A stretch of DNA of 64,000 nucleotides from an uncultured Lachnospiraceae bacterium (GTDB lineage Bacteria; Bacillota; Clostridia; Lachnospirales; Lachnospiraceae): NCBI GenBank assembly GCA_947567595.1, contig CANOMQ010000015.1, positions 23,459-87,458 on the forward strand. Direction: 5' to 3'. A program made the position numbers and the translations under genes. A model generated the notes under the pieces. That model was not told the origin of the DNA. It did no database searches and was given only the letters and a program-made list of their open reading frames with translations. Positions 18,781-27,042 of this stretch are shown piece after piece (positions within the stretch are counted from its first letter, which is position 1; each line of letters opens with the position of its first letter).

Positions 18781-19703
18781 AATAGCATACTTTGGGAGGA
18801 GGCAGTCGGCATTCCTTTAACCATTCAGCAGATGGACCATTCCGGCTATACGGACGCAATCGGGCGCCTTTTTGCAAGCGGGGATTATCCGGATGCAATG
18901 ATTATGTCGGCAAGTATGTTTAAGCAGTACGCGCCGACGGGCATTTTGTGGGATATGGCGGACGCATACGACAATGCGGATTTCCAAAGCAGAATGATTC
19001 TTCCGGAAATTAACAAGAACTTAAAGGATTCCGAGGGACGCTTATACGGATTTGCCCCGGCATACGGAAACGGCTGCGTTACCTACGTAAAGCCTTACGG
19101 ACAACTTTATTAAAAACGATGTTGACCCGAACATTGTACAGCTTCCGCCGATTGCCGAGGTTGGCGCATACATCAATAAGGAGGCTCCGGTTTGGGTAAT
19201 CATTGATTCCGGTGATCCCGCGCGCAATCAGGCAGTGTTTGACGCACTGTTCGAAACAATGATGGACGGTGATGTCGTTCAGACGCTTTGGACATACGGT
19301 GCCGAGGACGTTCACTGGTCAACACACGCGGAAGAGCCGTCTTTGTCTGTGCCGTCAACGACTCGGGATCAATGCAGCCGTCCACATAGCCCTGACGCAG
19401 TCTTGCAAGCGCTGCCTTTGTATCCTCGGTCTGAAAACCGTCATACCATACGCCGTCTTCCCCCTGAAGGATAGAAGGATATGCGTCCTGCCAAAACTCA
19501 GGAAGATAGTTGATGTAAGGCGCGTCCGTGCCGATAAATCCCGGCGCCACAACACCGTATGTATCGCCGTTCTGACCGTTTCCGTCAGGATCCCCGTCAT
19601 GGAATGCCTTGAGCATTGCATAGTAATCGTCATATGTTTTGATGTCGTCAATATTCATTCCCACCGAATCAAGCCATGCCTGTGAAAAATGGTTTTCAAA
19701 CAA
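18781..19703 (+). pseudogene. Sugar ABC solute-binding protein, scrambled by inversion
   Basis: Pieces of one extracellular solute-binding protein are present in disorder. Plus-strand 18781-19113 reads WEEAVGIPLTIQQMDHSGYT to VTYVKPYG. Plus-strand 19110-19340, in another frame, reads FIKNDVDPNIVQLPPIAEVG to DVHWSTHAEE. Between about 19341 and 19703 the coding is on the minus strand (SQAWLDSVGMNIDDIKTYDD to DGCIDPESLT), and its content belongs between the two plus pieces. Signal peptide, lipobox and C-terminus are missing. Binding proteins of this family (LplA-like) deliver oligosaccharides to the two permeases that follow. The gene cannot make a working protein. Confidence 0.8.
19341..19703 (-). 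other. Inverted segment inside the binding-protein relic
   Basis: About 360 bp encode the middle of a solute-binding protein on the strand opposite to both flanks. The left breakpoint is near 19341, after STHAEE, and the right breakpoint near 19690-19703, where permease coding starts. I did not find long inverted repeats at the ends. Confidence 0.7.
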
Positions 19704-20595
19704 TCAGACCGGTTCGTCAGGCGTGTTTGTTTATTGGGTAGGCTCATGGTATTTCATTTTCATGCTGATTATGAATTACTGGCCTATGCTTGGCGTGCGC
19801 TGGGCGTTTTATGACTATAAGCCCGTAGGCCCTAAGGTTTTCGTGGGCTTTGCTCATTTCACAAAGATGTTCGGAACACCTGCGTTTTGGACTGCATTCA
19901 AAAATACGCTGGAATTAAGTATTATAAAACTGATTATCACAAATGTTTCCGCAGTTGTGGTGTCTATTTTCTTAAATGAGATGAAAAATCTGTTCGCAAA
20001 GAAAACGCTGCAGACTATTATTTACCTGCCGCACTTTATGTCATGGGCGGTCGTTGCATCGATCTTCAGTTTGTTTCTTTCACCGTCATCAACCGGTATG
20101 GTAAACGGTATAATATTCAATGGTGATACGACAAAATACATCTATTTCCTTGCAAGCAAAACATGGTGGCGTCCGATTTTCTACATTATTAATATATGGA
20201 AGGAAACCGGCTGGGGAACGATTATTTTCCTTGCAACACTTTCCGGTATTAATCCTGAGTTGTATGAGGCGGCGGATATTGACGGTGCGACGCGCCTGCA
20301 GAAAATCCGTTTCGTAACGCTGCCTGCGCTTGCCAATACAATCATTACGGTATTGATTTTAAACCTTGCAAAGGTTATGAACATGTTTGAGTCCGTATTC
20401 GTACTTTACAACAATGCGGTTTATGATGTATCTGACGTTATTTCTACTTATATTTACCGTCAGACATTTGCGATTGCATTGCCGAACTATGGGTATTCAA
20501 CAGTGGTTGGTCTTTTTAAGTCAGCGGTGGGCTGCTTCCTTGTTATTGTATGTAACTGGGCTAGTAAGAAGACACGCGGACGCGGCATTGTTTAA
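19639..20595 (+). CDS. ABC sugar transporter permease (LplB/UgpA type), altered N-terminus
   Basis: An integral membrane permease with about six membrane segments, the first being VFVYWVGSWYFIFMLIMNYW. The EAA loop reads ELYEAADIDGATRLQKIRFV and contacts the ATPase. Such permeases import oligosaccharides with a partner permease, here the next gene 12 bp downstream. The first 28 codons of the open frame lie in the inverted binding-protein segment and are not native. The family normally has a basic cytoplasmic N-terminus before TM1. A GTG at 19723 is an alternative start, but no ribosome site is visible. The body is intact; expression and function are doubtful. Confidence 0.7.
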   Translation: MMSSIFIPTESSHACEKWFSNNQTGSSGVFVYWVGSWYFIFMLIMNYWPMLGVRWAFYDYKPVGPKVFVGFAHFTKMFGTPAFWTAFKNTLELSIIKLIITNVSAVVVSIFLNEMKNLFAKKTLQTIIYLPHFMSWAVVASIFSLFLSPSSTGMVNGIIFNGDTTKYIYFLASKTWWRPIFYIINIWKETGWGTIIFLATLSGINPELYEAADIDGATRLQKIRFVTLPALANTIITVLILNLAKVMNMFESVFVLYNNAVYDVSDVISTYIYRQTFAIALPNYGYSTVVGLFKSAVGCFLVIVCNWASKKTRGRGIV

Positions 20596-20607
20596 GGAGG
20601 TATGGAT

Positions 20608-21477
20608 ATGGCAAAGGAAAAAGAAATCAAAACAAAAAAGCCGAGTGAGCGGACTTCATTATTTGATATTGTCAATTATATCGTGTTTATTATTATCGGG
20701 TTAATTGTCATTGTCCCGATTTGGAAGGTTGTGGTTGACTCGCTCAATAAGGTTGGTGTATATCAGTTCCGGCTTTGGCCAAGCCAGTTGACGCTGGACG
20801 GCTACCGCACCATTATTCAGACAAATGCGCTGTACAGACCGTTTCTTAATTCGGTAATTACGACGGTATTGGGTACGTTTTTGGGACTTGTGCTTTCCAC
20901 ACTGGGCGGATATGTGCTGGTGCAGTTTGACATGCCGGGACGTGAGCTTTTTGCGTATTTCCTGATGTTTACCATGATCTTTTCGGGCGGTATGATTCCT
21001 GAATATTTGGTCATGAAACGGCTTGGTCTTGTGAATAATATGTGGATACTTGTCTTAAAACATGGCATGAATGTGTATAACTTAGTTCTGATGCGAAACT
21101 TCTTTGAGGGCATTCCCGCATCGCTGTTTGAGGCGGCGCGAATTGACGGGTGTTCGCCGATGCGTATCTTCTTTACGATTGTGCTTCCGCTTTCGAAGGC
21201 GGCGCTTGCGTCAATCGGTTTGATGTTCTCCGTGGCGGTATGGAATGATTACTCAACGGTTAAGATTTATATTACGGACCCGAATCAGACGAACTTCCAG
21301 TATAAGCTTCGAAACATGATTATGGACGGCGATACCCCGAACACGGCGTATGAGGTGTCGCAGAATACGCTGTTTAACGCGGGCATTATTTCGGCGATAT
21401 TGCCGTTTATGATTTTGTATCCGTTTTTGCAGAAGTATTTTGTGAAGGGTGTTAATATCGGGGCGGTTAAGGAATAA
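20608..21477 (+). CDS. ABC sugar transporter permease (YtcP/UgpE type)
   Basis: 289 residues with six membrane segments. The EAA loop reads ASLFEAARIDGCSPMRIFFT. It is the second permease of a carbohydrate importer and pairs with the upstream permease. The start chosen is ATG 20608, because AAGGAGGT lies at the proper distance; ATG 20602 sits against that site. The gene is intact, but no ATPase is encoded here (such CUT1 systems often share MsmX-like ATPases) and the local binding-protein gene is destroyed. Confidence 0.85.
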   Translation: MAKEKEIKTKKPSERTSLFDIVNYIVFIIIGLIVIVPIWKVVVDSLNKVGVYQFRLWPSQLTLDGYRTIIQTNALYRPFLNSVITTVLGTFLGLVLSTLGGYVLVQFDMPGRELFAYFLMFTMIFSGGMIPEYLVMKRLGLVNNMWILVLKHGMNVYNLVLMRNFFEGIPASLFEAARIDGCSPMRIFFTIVLPLSKAALASIGLMFSVAVWNDYSTVKIYITDPNQTNFQYKLRNMIMDGDTPNTAYEVSQNTLFNAGIISAILPFMILYPFLQKYFVKGVNIGAVKE

Positions 21478-21484
21478 GGGAATG

Positions 21485-21526
21485 AAAAAGACGCAAAGCA
21501 TTGTTGAGTGTGCTTTGCGTCTTTTT
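21485..21526. terminator. Bidirectional terminator
   Basis: A perfect 16-bp stem (21485-21500 with 21511-21526), loop of 10, with T5 on both strands. It ends the permease operon and the convergent gene starting at 22398. Confidence 0.92.
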
Positions 21527-21549
21527 GATAACTTAACTGTTTGTACCGT

Positions 21550-22398
21550 TTATACTTCAATGCCTGCGTCGGCGAGCAGCTTCTTTAGTTTTGCAATTTC
21601 GGAAGTTTTATCAGCAATTTCTGCAGCATTATCAGCCAGCTTAGCGTCTTTGTCAGCCAATTGTGCGCTCTGCTCTGCTAAGCGGATTTTAAATTCGACG
21701 ATTTCAGGAGCTAAAAGTTCCTTTAATTCCTCACACATATGATCACCCTCCTGTATCATTTTCTTAAATAGTTCAATATTTGCCTGTGATGTGACATTCA
21801 TAACGGAATCCGCATTTCTTTTGTCTTCATTGTCCTTGAGTGCAGAATAATTATAGAGGAGCTTATGTGCCCGCTTGCGGCTCAGAGTCCGTGTCAGGGA
21901 TGTAACCCACACGTGGCTTTCCTCATTTAATTCCTTCGTCACAAGAATCTGCATCGGAAACAGCATCCCGTCAATCCGGTAAATACCGTTTGTCTTTTTG
22001 GTTACGGTGTATTTTTCGCCAAGCTGCTTCAAAAGCTTTACGGGTTTCTGTTCCCTGACAAGTGAAACCGTAATGTCCGTGTCAATAATTTCTTCAACAT
22101 TTCCCGCTTCTGATTTATACAGACACGCATAGGATAATGCTTTGTAAAATGTGCCGATATTTACATCATCATTCGGTGATTTATATTCAAAAATATTGTT
22201 TCCCAAAAAGAAATCGCCAATCTCATTTTTGATAATAACATTCGGTTTTTTCTTAATTACCAAAAAATCAATTTTCAGCGGCATTTTACTTAGATTATGC
22301 TCACGCTCGTAAATGAGATCCTGCTTGTTTTCCCGCAATTCCAACTCCATGGCGGAGCAGAAAGCGGGGTGCCATTGTATGGTATCGTCAGTTTGCAA
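21550..22398 (-). CDS. Hypothetical protein with nuclease-like EYKSP motif and heptad tail
   Basis: 282 residues starting at TTG 22398 (AAAGGGG about 11 nt upstream), opening LQTDDTIQWHPAFCSAMELE. The segment LKIDFLVIKKK...IKNEIGDFFLGNNIFEYKSP resembles the D...ExK core of PD-(D/E)XK nucleases; I recall related proteins in Lachnospiraceae, often misannotated. The last 50 residues repeat a 7-residue A-E/D-x-x-A-x-L unit (LADKDAKLADNAAEIADK), a coiled coil like that of the Rpn relic at 67-396. No membrane segment is visible. Its activity is unproven. It may belong to a transposase- or Rpn-like family that is abundant in these genomes. Confidence 0.6.
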   Translation of the reverse strand: MQTDDTIQWHPAFCSAMELELRENKQDLIYEREHNLSKMPLKIDFLVIKKKPNVIIKNEIGDFFLGNNIFEYKSPNDDVNIGTFYKALSYACLYKSEAGNVEEIIDTDITVSLVREQKPVKLLKQLGEKYTVTKKTNGIYRIDGMLFPMQILVTKELNEESHVWVTSLTRTLSRKRAHKLLYNYSALKDNEDKRNADSVMNVTSQANIELFKKMIQEGDHMCEELKELLAPEIVEFKIRLAEQSAQLADKDAKLADNAAEIADKTSEIAKLKKLLADAGIEV

Positions 22399-22575
22399 TC
22401 AGTATTTTTCCCCTTTTCTTTTGTTCTCTTGTGATCATTATAGCATATGGAAAGCGGGCACGCAATAAAATCATGGGCACAGGGCTCACAACGGATTACT
22501 GCAAAAACGTAAATAAAAGGGAAACCGACAGATTGTATAAAATCGAACAAAAGTAAAATTCCTTTATCGTACATG

Positions 22576-22604
22576 TTGTTAAATTTCAAAATACATGATA
22601 AACT
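22576..22604 (+). promoter_or_regulatory. Candidate promoter of pfp
   Basis: TTGTTA (22576-22581), 17 bp, TAAACT (22599-22604), about 90 bp upstream of the pfp start. The rest of the 297-bp gap shows nothing else I can name. Confidence 0.45.
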
Positions 22605-22695
22605 GAAATTGGTGATTAACACGGATAAAATAGAACGAGGTTGTTAAAAAATTGTCTATTTTGATGATTGAATTTTGAAATTAGGAGGAAATACT

Positions 22696-23922
22696 ATGCG
22701 TGGTAATGTAATCGTAGGTCAGTCCGGAGGTCCGACATCGGTCATCAATTCAAGCCTTGTCGGTGTATTTAAAACAGCGAAGGATCGCGGTGCGGGAAAG
22801 GTTTATGGTATGCTGCACGGCGTAAAGGGCTTGCTTGACAGGCAGTATGTGGATTTGTCGGAACATATCAAATCTGATTTGGATATTGATTTATTGAAGC
22901 GTACACCTTCGTCATTTCTCGGTTCATGCCGTTTTAAACTTCCTGAAATTAAGGACGACAAGGAAATTTATGATAAGATATTTGAGATTTTAGAGGAATT
23001 GGATATTGAGGCATTTTTCTACATTGGCGGAAATGATTCAATGGATACCATCAAAAAGCTGTCTGATTACGCGATACTGATTAGCAGCGACATTAAATTT
23101 ATGGGTGTGCCCAAGACGATTGACAATGACCTTGCATGTACGGACCATACGCCGGGATATGGCAGCGCTGCAAAATATATTGCGGCGGTAACAAAGGAGA
23201 TTATCAGAGACGGTCTTGTTTACGATTATCCTGTTATTTCGATTATTGAGATTATGGGACGAAACGCAGGGTGGCTTACGGCTGCGGCAGCGCTTGCGGC
23301 AGGCGAGGACTGCGAAGGTGTTGATTTGATTTATCTGCCCGAGGTTGCTTTTGATATAGATAAGTTTATCAATAAGGTAAGGGAACTAGCAGCAAACGGG
23401 CGTTCTGTTGTCGTTGCCGTTTCAGAGGGTATCAAGACCGCGGATGGCAAATATGTATTTGAGCTTGCCGACCACGTAGAGTTCGTGGACGCATTCGGGC
23501 ATAAACAGATGCAAGGCACGGCAAAGTTCTTAGCGGACCGGATTTCGCAGGAGATGAAGGTTAAGACACGTGCGATAGAGTTGAGCTCGCTTCAGAGATG
23601 TGCTGCACATATGACCTCGCGTGTTGACATCACAGAGGCATTTCAGGTTGGCGGCGCTGCGGTTAAGGCGGCGTTTGAAGGCGATACCGGGAAGGTTGTC
23701 GTACTTGACAGGGTTTCGGAAGACCCTTATATCTGCACAACAAGTACACAGGACGTACATAAGATTGCAAATATTGAGAAGAAAGTGCCGCTTGAGTGGA
23801 TTATCAATGATGGTACCTTTGTATCCGATGAGCTTGTGCATTATATCACACCGCTTATTCAGGCAGAGCTTTCACCGATGATGGTTGACGGAAGACCGAG
23901 ACATTTAAGATTAATGCGTTAG
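22696..23922 (+). CDS. pfp: Pyrophosphate-type 6-phosphofructokinase
   Basis: 408 residues. It phosphorylates fructose 6-phosphate, probably with pyrophosphate, in glycolysis and gluconeogenesis. Motifs seen are the N-terminal VGQSGGPTSVINSS loop, GGNDSMDT (the Asp after GGN replaces the Gly typical of ATP enzymes), PKTIDNDL with the catalytic Asp, and IMGRNAGW. The start chosen is ATG 22696, with TTAGGAGG 7 nt upstream. The frame also opens at 22675, but that would include the ribosome site. It stands alone, followed by a terminator. PPi use is a residue-based inference. Confidence 0.9.
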   Translation: MRGNVIVGQSGGPTSVINSSLVGVFKTAKDRGAGKVYGMLHGVKGLLDRQYVDLSEHIKSDLDIDLLKRTPSSFLGSCRFKLPEIKDDKEIYDKIFEILEELDIEAFFYIGGNDSMDTIKKLSDYAILISSDIKFMGVPKTIDNDLACTDHTPGYGSAAKYIAAVTKEIIRDGLVYDYPVISIIEIMGRNAGWLTAAAALAAGEDCEGVDLIYLPEVAFDIDKFINKVRELAANGRSVVVAVSEGIKTADGKYVFELADHVEFVDAFGHKQMQGTAKFLADRISQEMKVKTRAIELSSLQRCAAHMTSRVDITEAFQVGGAAVKAAFEGDTGKVVVLDRVSEDPYICTTSTQDVHKIANIEKKVPLEWIINDGTFVSDELVHYITPLIQAELSPMMVDGRPRHLRLMR

Positions 23923-23937
23923 TGGTATTGGAACCGT

Positions 23938-23965
23938 AGGCAGGGCTGAAAAGTCCTGCCTTTTT
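23938..23965 (+). terminator. Terminator of pfp
   Basis: GGCAGG and CCTGCC form a short GC-rich stem followed by T5, 15 bp after the pfp stop and just upstream of the TIR gene. Confidence 0.75.
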
Positions 23966-23977
23966 AGGAGAAAACAC

Positions 23978-25333
23978 ATGTACATTTTTATATCACATTC
24001 CTCAAAGGACGCAGAAAGTGCCCAAAAAGTGTGCACCCTTTTGGAGGAGGCAGGACACCAGTGCTTTATCGCCCCCCGTGATATCCGCTCAGGAAAAGTG
24101 TATGCGGAAGAGCTGATGCTCGGCATTGAGCGCTCCGACGCGCTGGTTCTTCTTTTATCAGACAATTCCAACACCTCGCCGCACGTACTGCGTGAAGTGG
24201 AGCACGCCGCAAGCAAAGCCCTTCCGATTTTGGTCTACAAAATGGAAGAAGTCGTGCTCACAAAGTCAATGGAATATTTCCTGATGACACACCAGTGGGT
24301 GAACCAAAAAGTCGATACGGATTTTCAGGTCATTCTTGAGTGCGTGGAGGCACTGCGCAATGGCAGGGAAGCACTTTTGCCCGGCTCCAAAAGCGAATTA
24401 AGCCAAAGAAGCGGGCAAAGGAAATCCTTAAGAGTCGGCGCAGTGATAATCGGTGCGGCAGCTTTACTGCTTGCATTTGGAATGACGCTGGGGTGGTTTT
24501 CGGAGCAGCGGCTAAAAGCTGTTGAAGAACAGACTGCACCTAGCGCGGTGTTTCAAAAAAAAGAGCTTGCGCTTGGAGATATGGTAACATTTGGGACATA
24601 TAACGAGGAACCTGTTTCGTGGAGAGTCATACACATTTCACAGGAGCACGGCACGGCAGTGCTGATTACGGAACAGATTATCACCATGAAGGCGTATGAT
24701 GCCCCTGACAGCGGCACCTTTAACAAGGACAACGGAGAGGACTATTGGAAATACTCCGGCGAAGATTTTGCGGATAAGGCATTGGAGGCGCGGGTGCGTG
24801 GAAGCAATGAATGGAGCAGCTCCAATATCCGCGCATGGCTGAATGCCGATACGCAGGTCGTAGCCTATGAAGGCGGGCATCCGGTTAAGGCGGCAATGTC
24901 CGACATGAAAAACGGCTATGAGAACGAGGCAGGATTTTTATGTGGTTTTACAGATTTGGAAAAAGAAGCCGTTGTTGAAACAAAAGTAAACACCGCGGGA
25001 GCCGAAACGATGGATAAAGTATTCCTGCTCAATTTGGAAGAGCTGGAATGGCTGAAGGAAGCAGATGTTAATATTTTAACAAAGCCGACAGAGGCAGCAG
25101 TCAGTCAGGACGCGACCAAATGGTATAGCGGATACTCCCTTGACTGCGGGGTTGAGAACTATTTCTGGTGGCTGCGGGAGCCAAAAGAAAACAGCGCAAG
25201 CCAGTGCTACATGGTGTCAAACGGTCTTACATCGGATATGACAACCACGCAGACTGTGGGAACGGAAGGATTTGGAATCAGACCAGCGCTTACCGTGGAT
25301 ATTGAAAAATTTATGACACTCGTGTCAGAATAA
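23978..25333 (+). CDS. TIR domain - membrane helix - DUF6273 protein
   Basis: 451 residues in three parts. The N-terminal TIR domain (1-130) opens MYIFISHSSKDAESAQKVCT and has the Ser/Glu region SPHVLREVEHA, in which E73 matches the catalytic Glu of NAD-cleaving TIR enzymes. One membrane helix follows (about 153-174, VGAVIIGAAALLLAFGMTLGW). An extracytoplasmic DUF6273-type domain (about 195-445) has WRVI, NIRAWLN, FLLN.EE and the closing GFGIRPAL. The cytoplasmic TIR with an outside sensor-like domain suggests a signalling or defence receptor; many bacterial TIRs hydrolyse NAD or make cyclic ADP-ribose signals. The DHH phosphoesterase gene follows after 12 bp and is probably co-transcribed. 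The ribosome site is TTAGGAG. Enzyme activity is inferred. Confidence 0.8.
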   Translation: MYIFISHSSKDAESAQKVCTLLEEAGHQCFIAPRDIRSGKVYAEELMLGIERSDALVLLLSDNSNTSPHVLREVEHAASKALPILVYKMEEVVLTKSMEYFLMTHQWVNQKVDTDFQVILECVEALRNGREALLPGSKSELSQRSGQRKSLRVGAVIIGAAALLLAFGMTLGWFSEQRLKAVEEQTAPSAVFQKKELALGDMVTFGTYNEEPVSWRVIHISQEHGTAVLITEQIITMKAYDAPDSGTFNKDNGEDYWKYSGEDFADKALEARVRGSNEWSSSNIRAWLNADTQVVAYEGGHPVKAAMSDMKNGYENEAGFLCGFTDLEKEAVVETKVNTAGAETMDKVFLLNLEELEWLKEADVNILTKPTEAAVSQDATKWYSGYSLDCGVENYFWWLREPKENSASQCYMVSNGLTSDMTTTQTVGTEGFGIRPALTVDIEKFMTLVSE

Positions 25334-25345
25334 TGGGGGATACTT

Positions 25346-26866
25346 ATGAGACTTCGCGATTTGATAAAATACAATGACATCGTCATTCAGATGCATGACA
25401 ATCCGGACGCAGATGCAATAGGCTCCGGATACGCAATCTATGACTACTTTTTGTCACACGGCAAAAAGGTGCGCCTCGTCTATGGCGGACGCGCGAAAAT
25501 TACAAAGAGCAATATCTGCATGATTGTTGAAAAGCTCCATATTCCGGTAGAATATCTTGGTGATGCAGATGTCACAATCGGCATTCCCGAGCTATTGCTG
25601 ACCGTGGACTGCCAGTATGGGGAAGGGAATGTGCAGCACATAGACGCACGGCATGTCGCAATGATTGACCATCATAACACTGGGCGTGAGTCGGACGAAA
25701 TGTGCGAAATCCGCGGCAATATCGTAAGCTGCGCAACCATCTGCTATGACCTCTTAAAAGCGGAAGGCTACGACGTGAACCGGGACATTTCCGTGGCAAC
25801 GGCGCTGTTTTACGGGTTATTTATGGACAGCAACGAGCTTTCCGAGGTCAGGCACCCGCTTGAGCGCGACATGCTGGATTTCCTGAAAATCGACGAGCGG
25901 CTTTTGAATCATGTGACACATGCGAACTTTACATTGGAAGAATTTGAGACGGCAGGCATGGCGATGTTGCGCTACAATTACAATGAAAACAAGCGGCTTG
26001 CAATCATCAAGGCAAAGCCGTGCGACCCGAATATCCTCGGGCTGGTGGGCGATTTTGTGCTACAGGTGGACAGCATTGACGTGTGCATCATTTTCAATGA
26101 GCTTCCCGAAGGCTACAAGCTTTCCGTCAGAAGCTGTAGTCCGTATGTGACGGCAAATGATATGGCGGTGTTTTTGGTGGCGGACATCGGGAACGGCGGC
26201 GGGCATCTGAATAAGGCAGGTGGATTTATCAGCAGGAGCAAGTATCGGGAAAAGTACGGCGATTTGGGAATTGATACCTATATTTTTTCAAAGTCCGAGG
26301 AATATTATGATAGCTGTGATGTGGTGTACGCCAGCAAAGGCATCAGGGATATGGAAGGTTTTGACATGGCAGACTTTGCACTGTATAAAAAGCTTCCAAG
26401 CATATGCGGTTATGTGAAAACCTTGGACTTTTTGGAGCCCGGGACGCAATGCAGGATTCGTACCTATGAGGGCGACGTGGAAGTACGGGCGGCGCAGGAT
26501 ATCTATGTAATGATTGGAATGCTTGGAGAAGTGTATCCGATTGAACAGGATAAATTCGAGCAGAAATATCAGGCGTTGGAGGAGCCGTTCCACAAAGAAT
26601 TTGAGTATGCCCCTTGCGTCGTGGACATGACAAAATCCAAAAAATATGAGCTCCTTCCATACGCGAAACAGTGCATCAGAAAGGCGGACTCCTTCATTTA
26701 TGCCAAAAAGCTGACGATTCCGGCAAAAGTATTTTCAAAATGGAATTATGACGATTATATGTATGGAAAAGCTGGCGATTACATTTGCTACTCACCGGAG
26801 GACGAAACAGATGTGTACATTGTGAAAAAAGAGATTTTTGAAGAGACCTATGTTTATGAGGCGTGA
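25346..26866 (+). CDS. DHH-family phosphoesterase (NrnA/GdpP-like) with a C-terminal extension
   Basis: 506 residues. The DHH domain has HDNPDADAIGSG (metal Asp21 and Asp23), a TVDCQYG motif and MIDHH (residues about 108-110). The DHHA1 domain has GNGGGHLNKAGGF (His about 287). Such enzymes cleave nano-RNA, pAp or cyclic dinucleotides. The C-terminal 170 residues exceed plain NrnA (about 310-340) and include YAKKLTIPAKVF and CYSPEDETDVYIV; I do not recognise them. There is no membrane segment, unlike GdpP. The gene lies 12 bp after the TIR gene, hinting that it degrades or shapes a nucleotide made by the TIR enzyme. That link is inference. Confidence 0.8.
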   Translation: MRLRDLIKYNDIVIQMHDNPDADAIGSGYAIYDYFLSHGKKVRLVYGGRAKITKSNICMIVEKLHIPVEYLGDADVTIGIPELLLTVDCQYGEGNVQHIDARHVAMIDHHNTGRESDEMCEIRGNIVSCATICYDLLKAEGYDVNRDISVATALFYGLFMDSNELSEVRHPLERDMLDFLKIDERLLNHVTHANFTLEEFETAGMAMLRYNYNENKRLAIIKAKPCDPNILGLVGDFVLQVDSIDVCIIFNELPEGYKLSVRSCSPYVTANDMAVFLVADIGNGGGHLNKAGGFISRSKYREKYGDLGIDTYIFSKSEEYYDSCDVVYASKGIRDMEGFDMADFALYKKLPSICGYVKTLDFLEPGTQCRIRTYEGDVEVRAAQDIYVMIGMLGEVYPIEQDKFEQKYQALEEPFHKEFEYAPCVVDMTKSKKYELLPYAKQCIRKADSFIYAKKLTIPAKVFSKWNYDDYMYGKAGDYICYSPEDETDVYIVKKEIFEETYVYEA

Positions 26867-26972
26867 TGCTGAAAAACACAGAAGGACTTATGGGAAATGG
26901 TTCTTTTTTGGGAAACTGCAAGAAAGCTCTTTATTAAACCCTATCCATATGCTACAATATCAATGATTAAAG

Positions 26973-27022
26973 AGTCTGTGCCCAAGCACATCGTGAAAAT
27001 TTTCATGTACTCTGCACAGACT
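26973..27022 (+). promoter_or_regulatory. Leader hairpin of sua5
   Basis: AGTCTGTGC (26973-26981) pairs with GCACAGACT (27014-27022) around an inner palindrome TGAAAATTTTCA (26994-27005). A weak promoter (TTTATT, 17 bp, TACAAT at 26953-26958) lies just upstream. The stem ends 3 nt before GGAAGGAGC, the ribosome site, so it could affect translation. Confidence 0.45.
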
Positions 27023-27042
27023 TCGGAAGGAGCAGGGCAATC

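Noticed and set aside
19200-19360. C-terminal part of the minus-strand ORF in the binding-protein locus
   Set aside because: Past IDPESLTAQTK the frame reads the complement of the plus-strand coding piece and is not homologous to the family.
22441-22560. GGGCACAGGGCTCAC... before pfp, recalling a c-di-GMP-I riboswitch
   Set aside because: Only a few bases of the core match; the conserved paired segments and the AAACC turn are not found.
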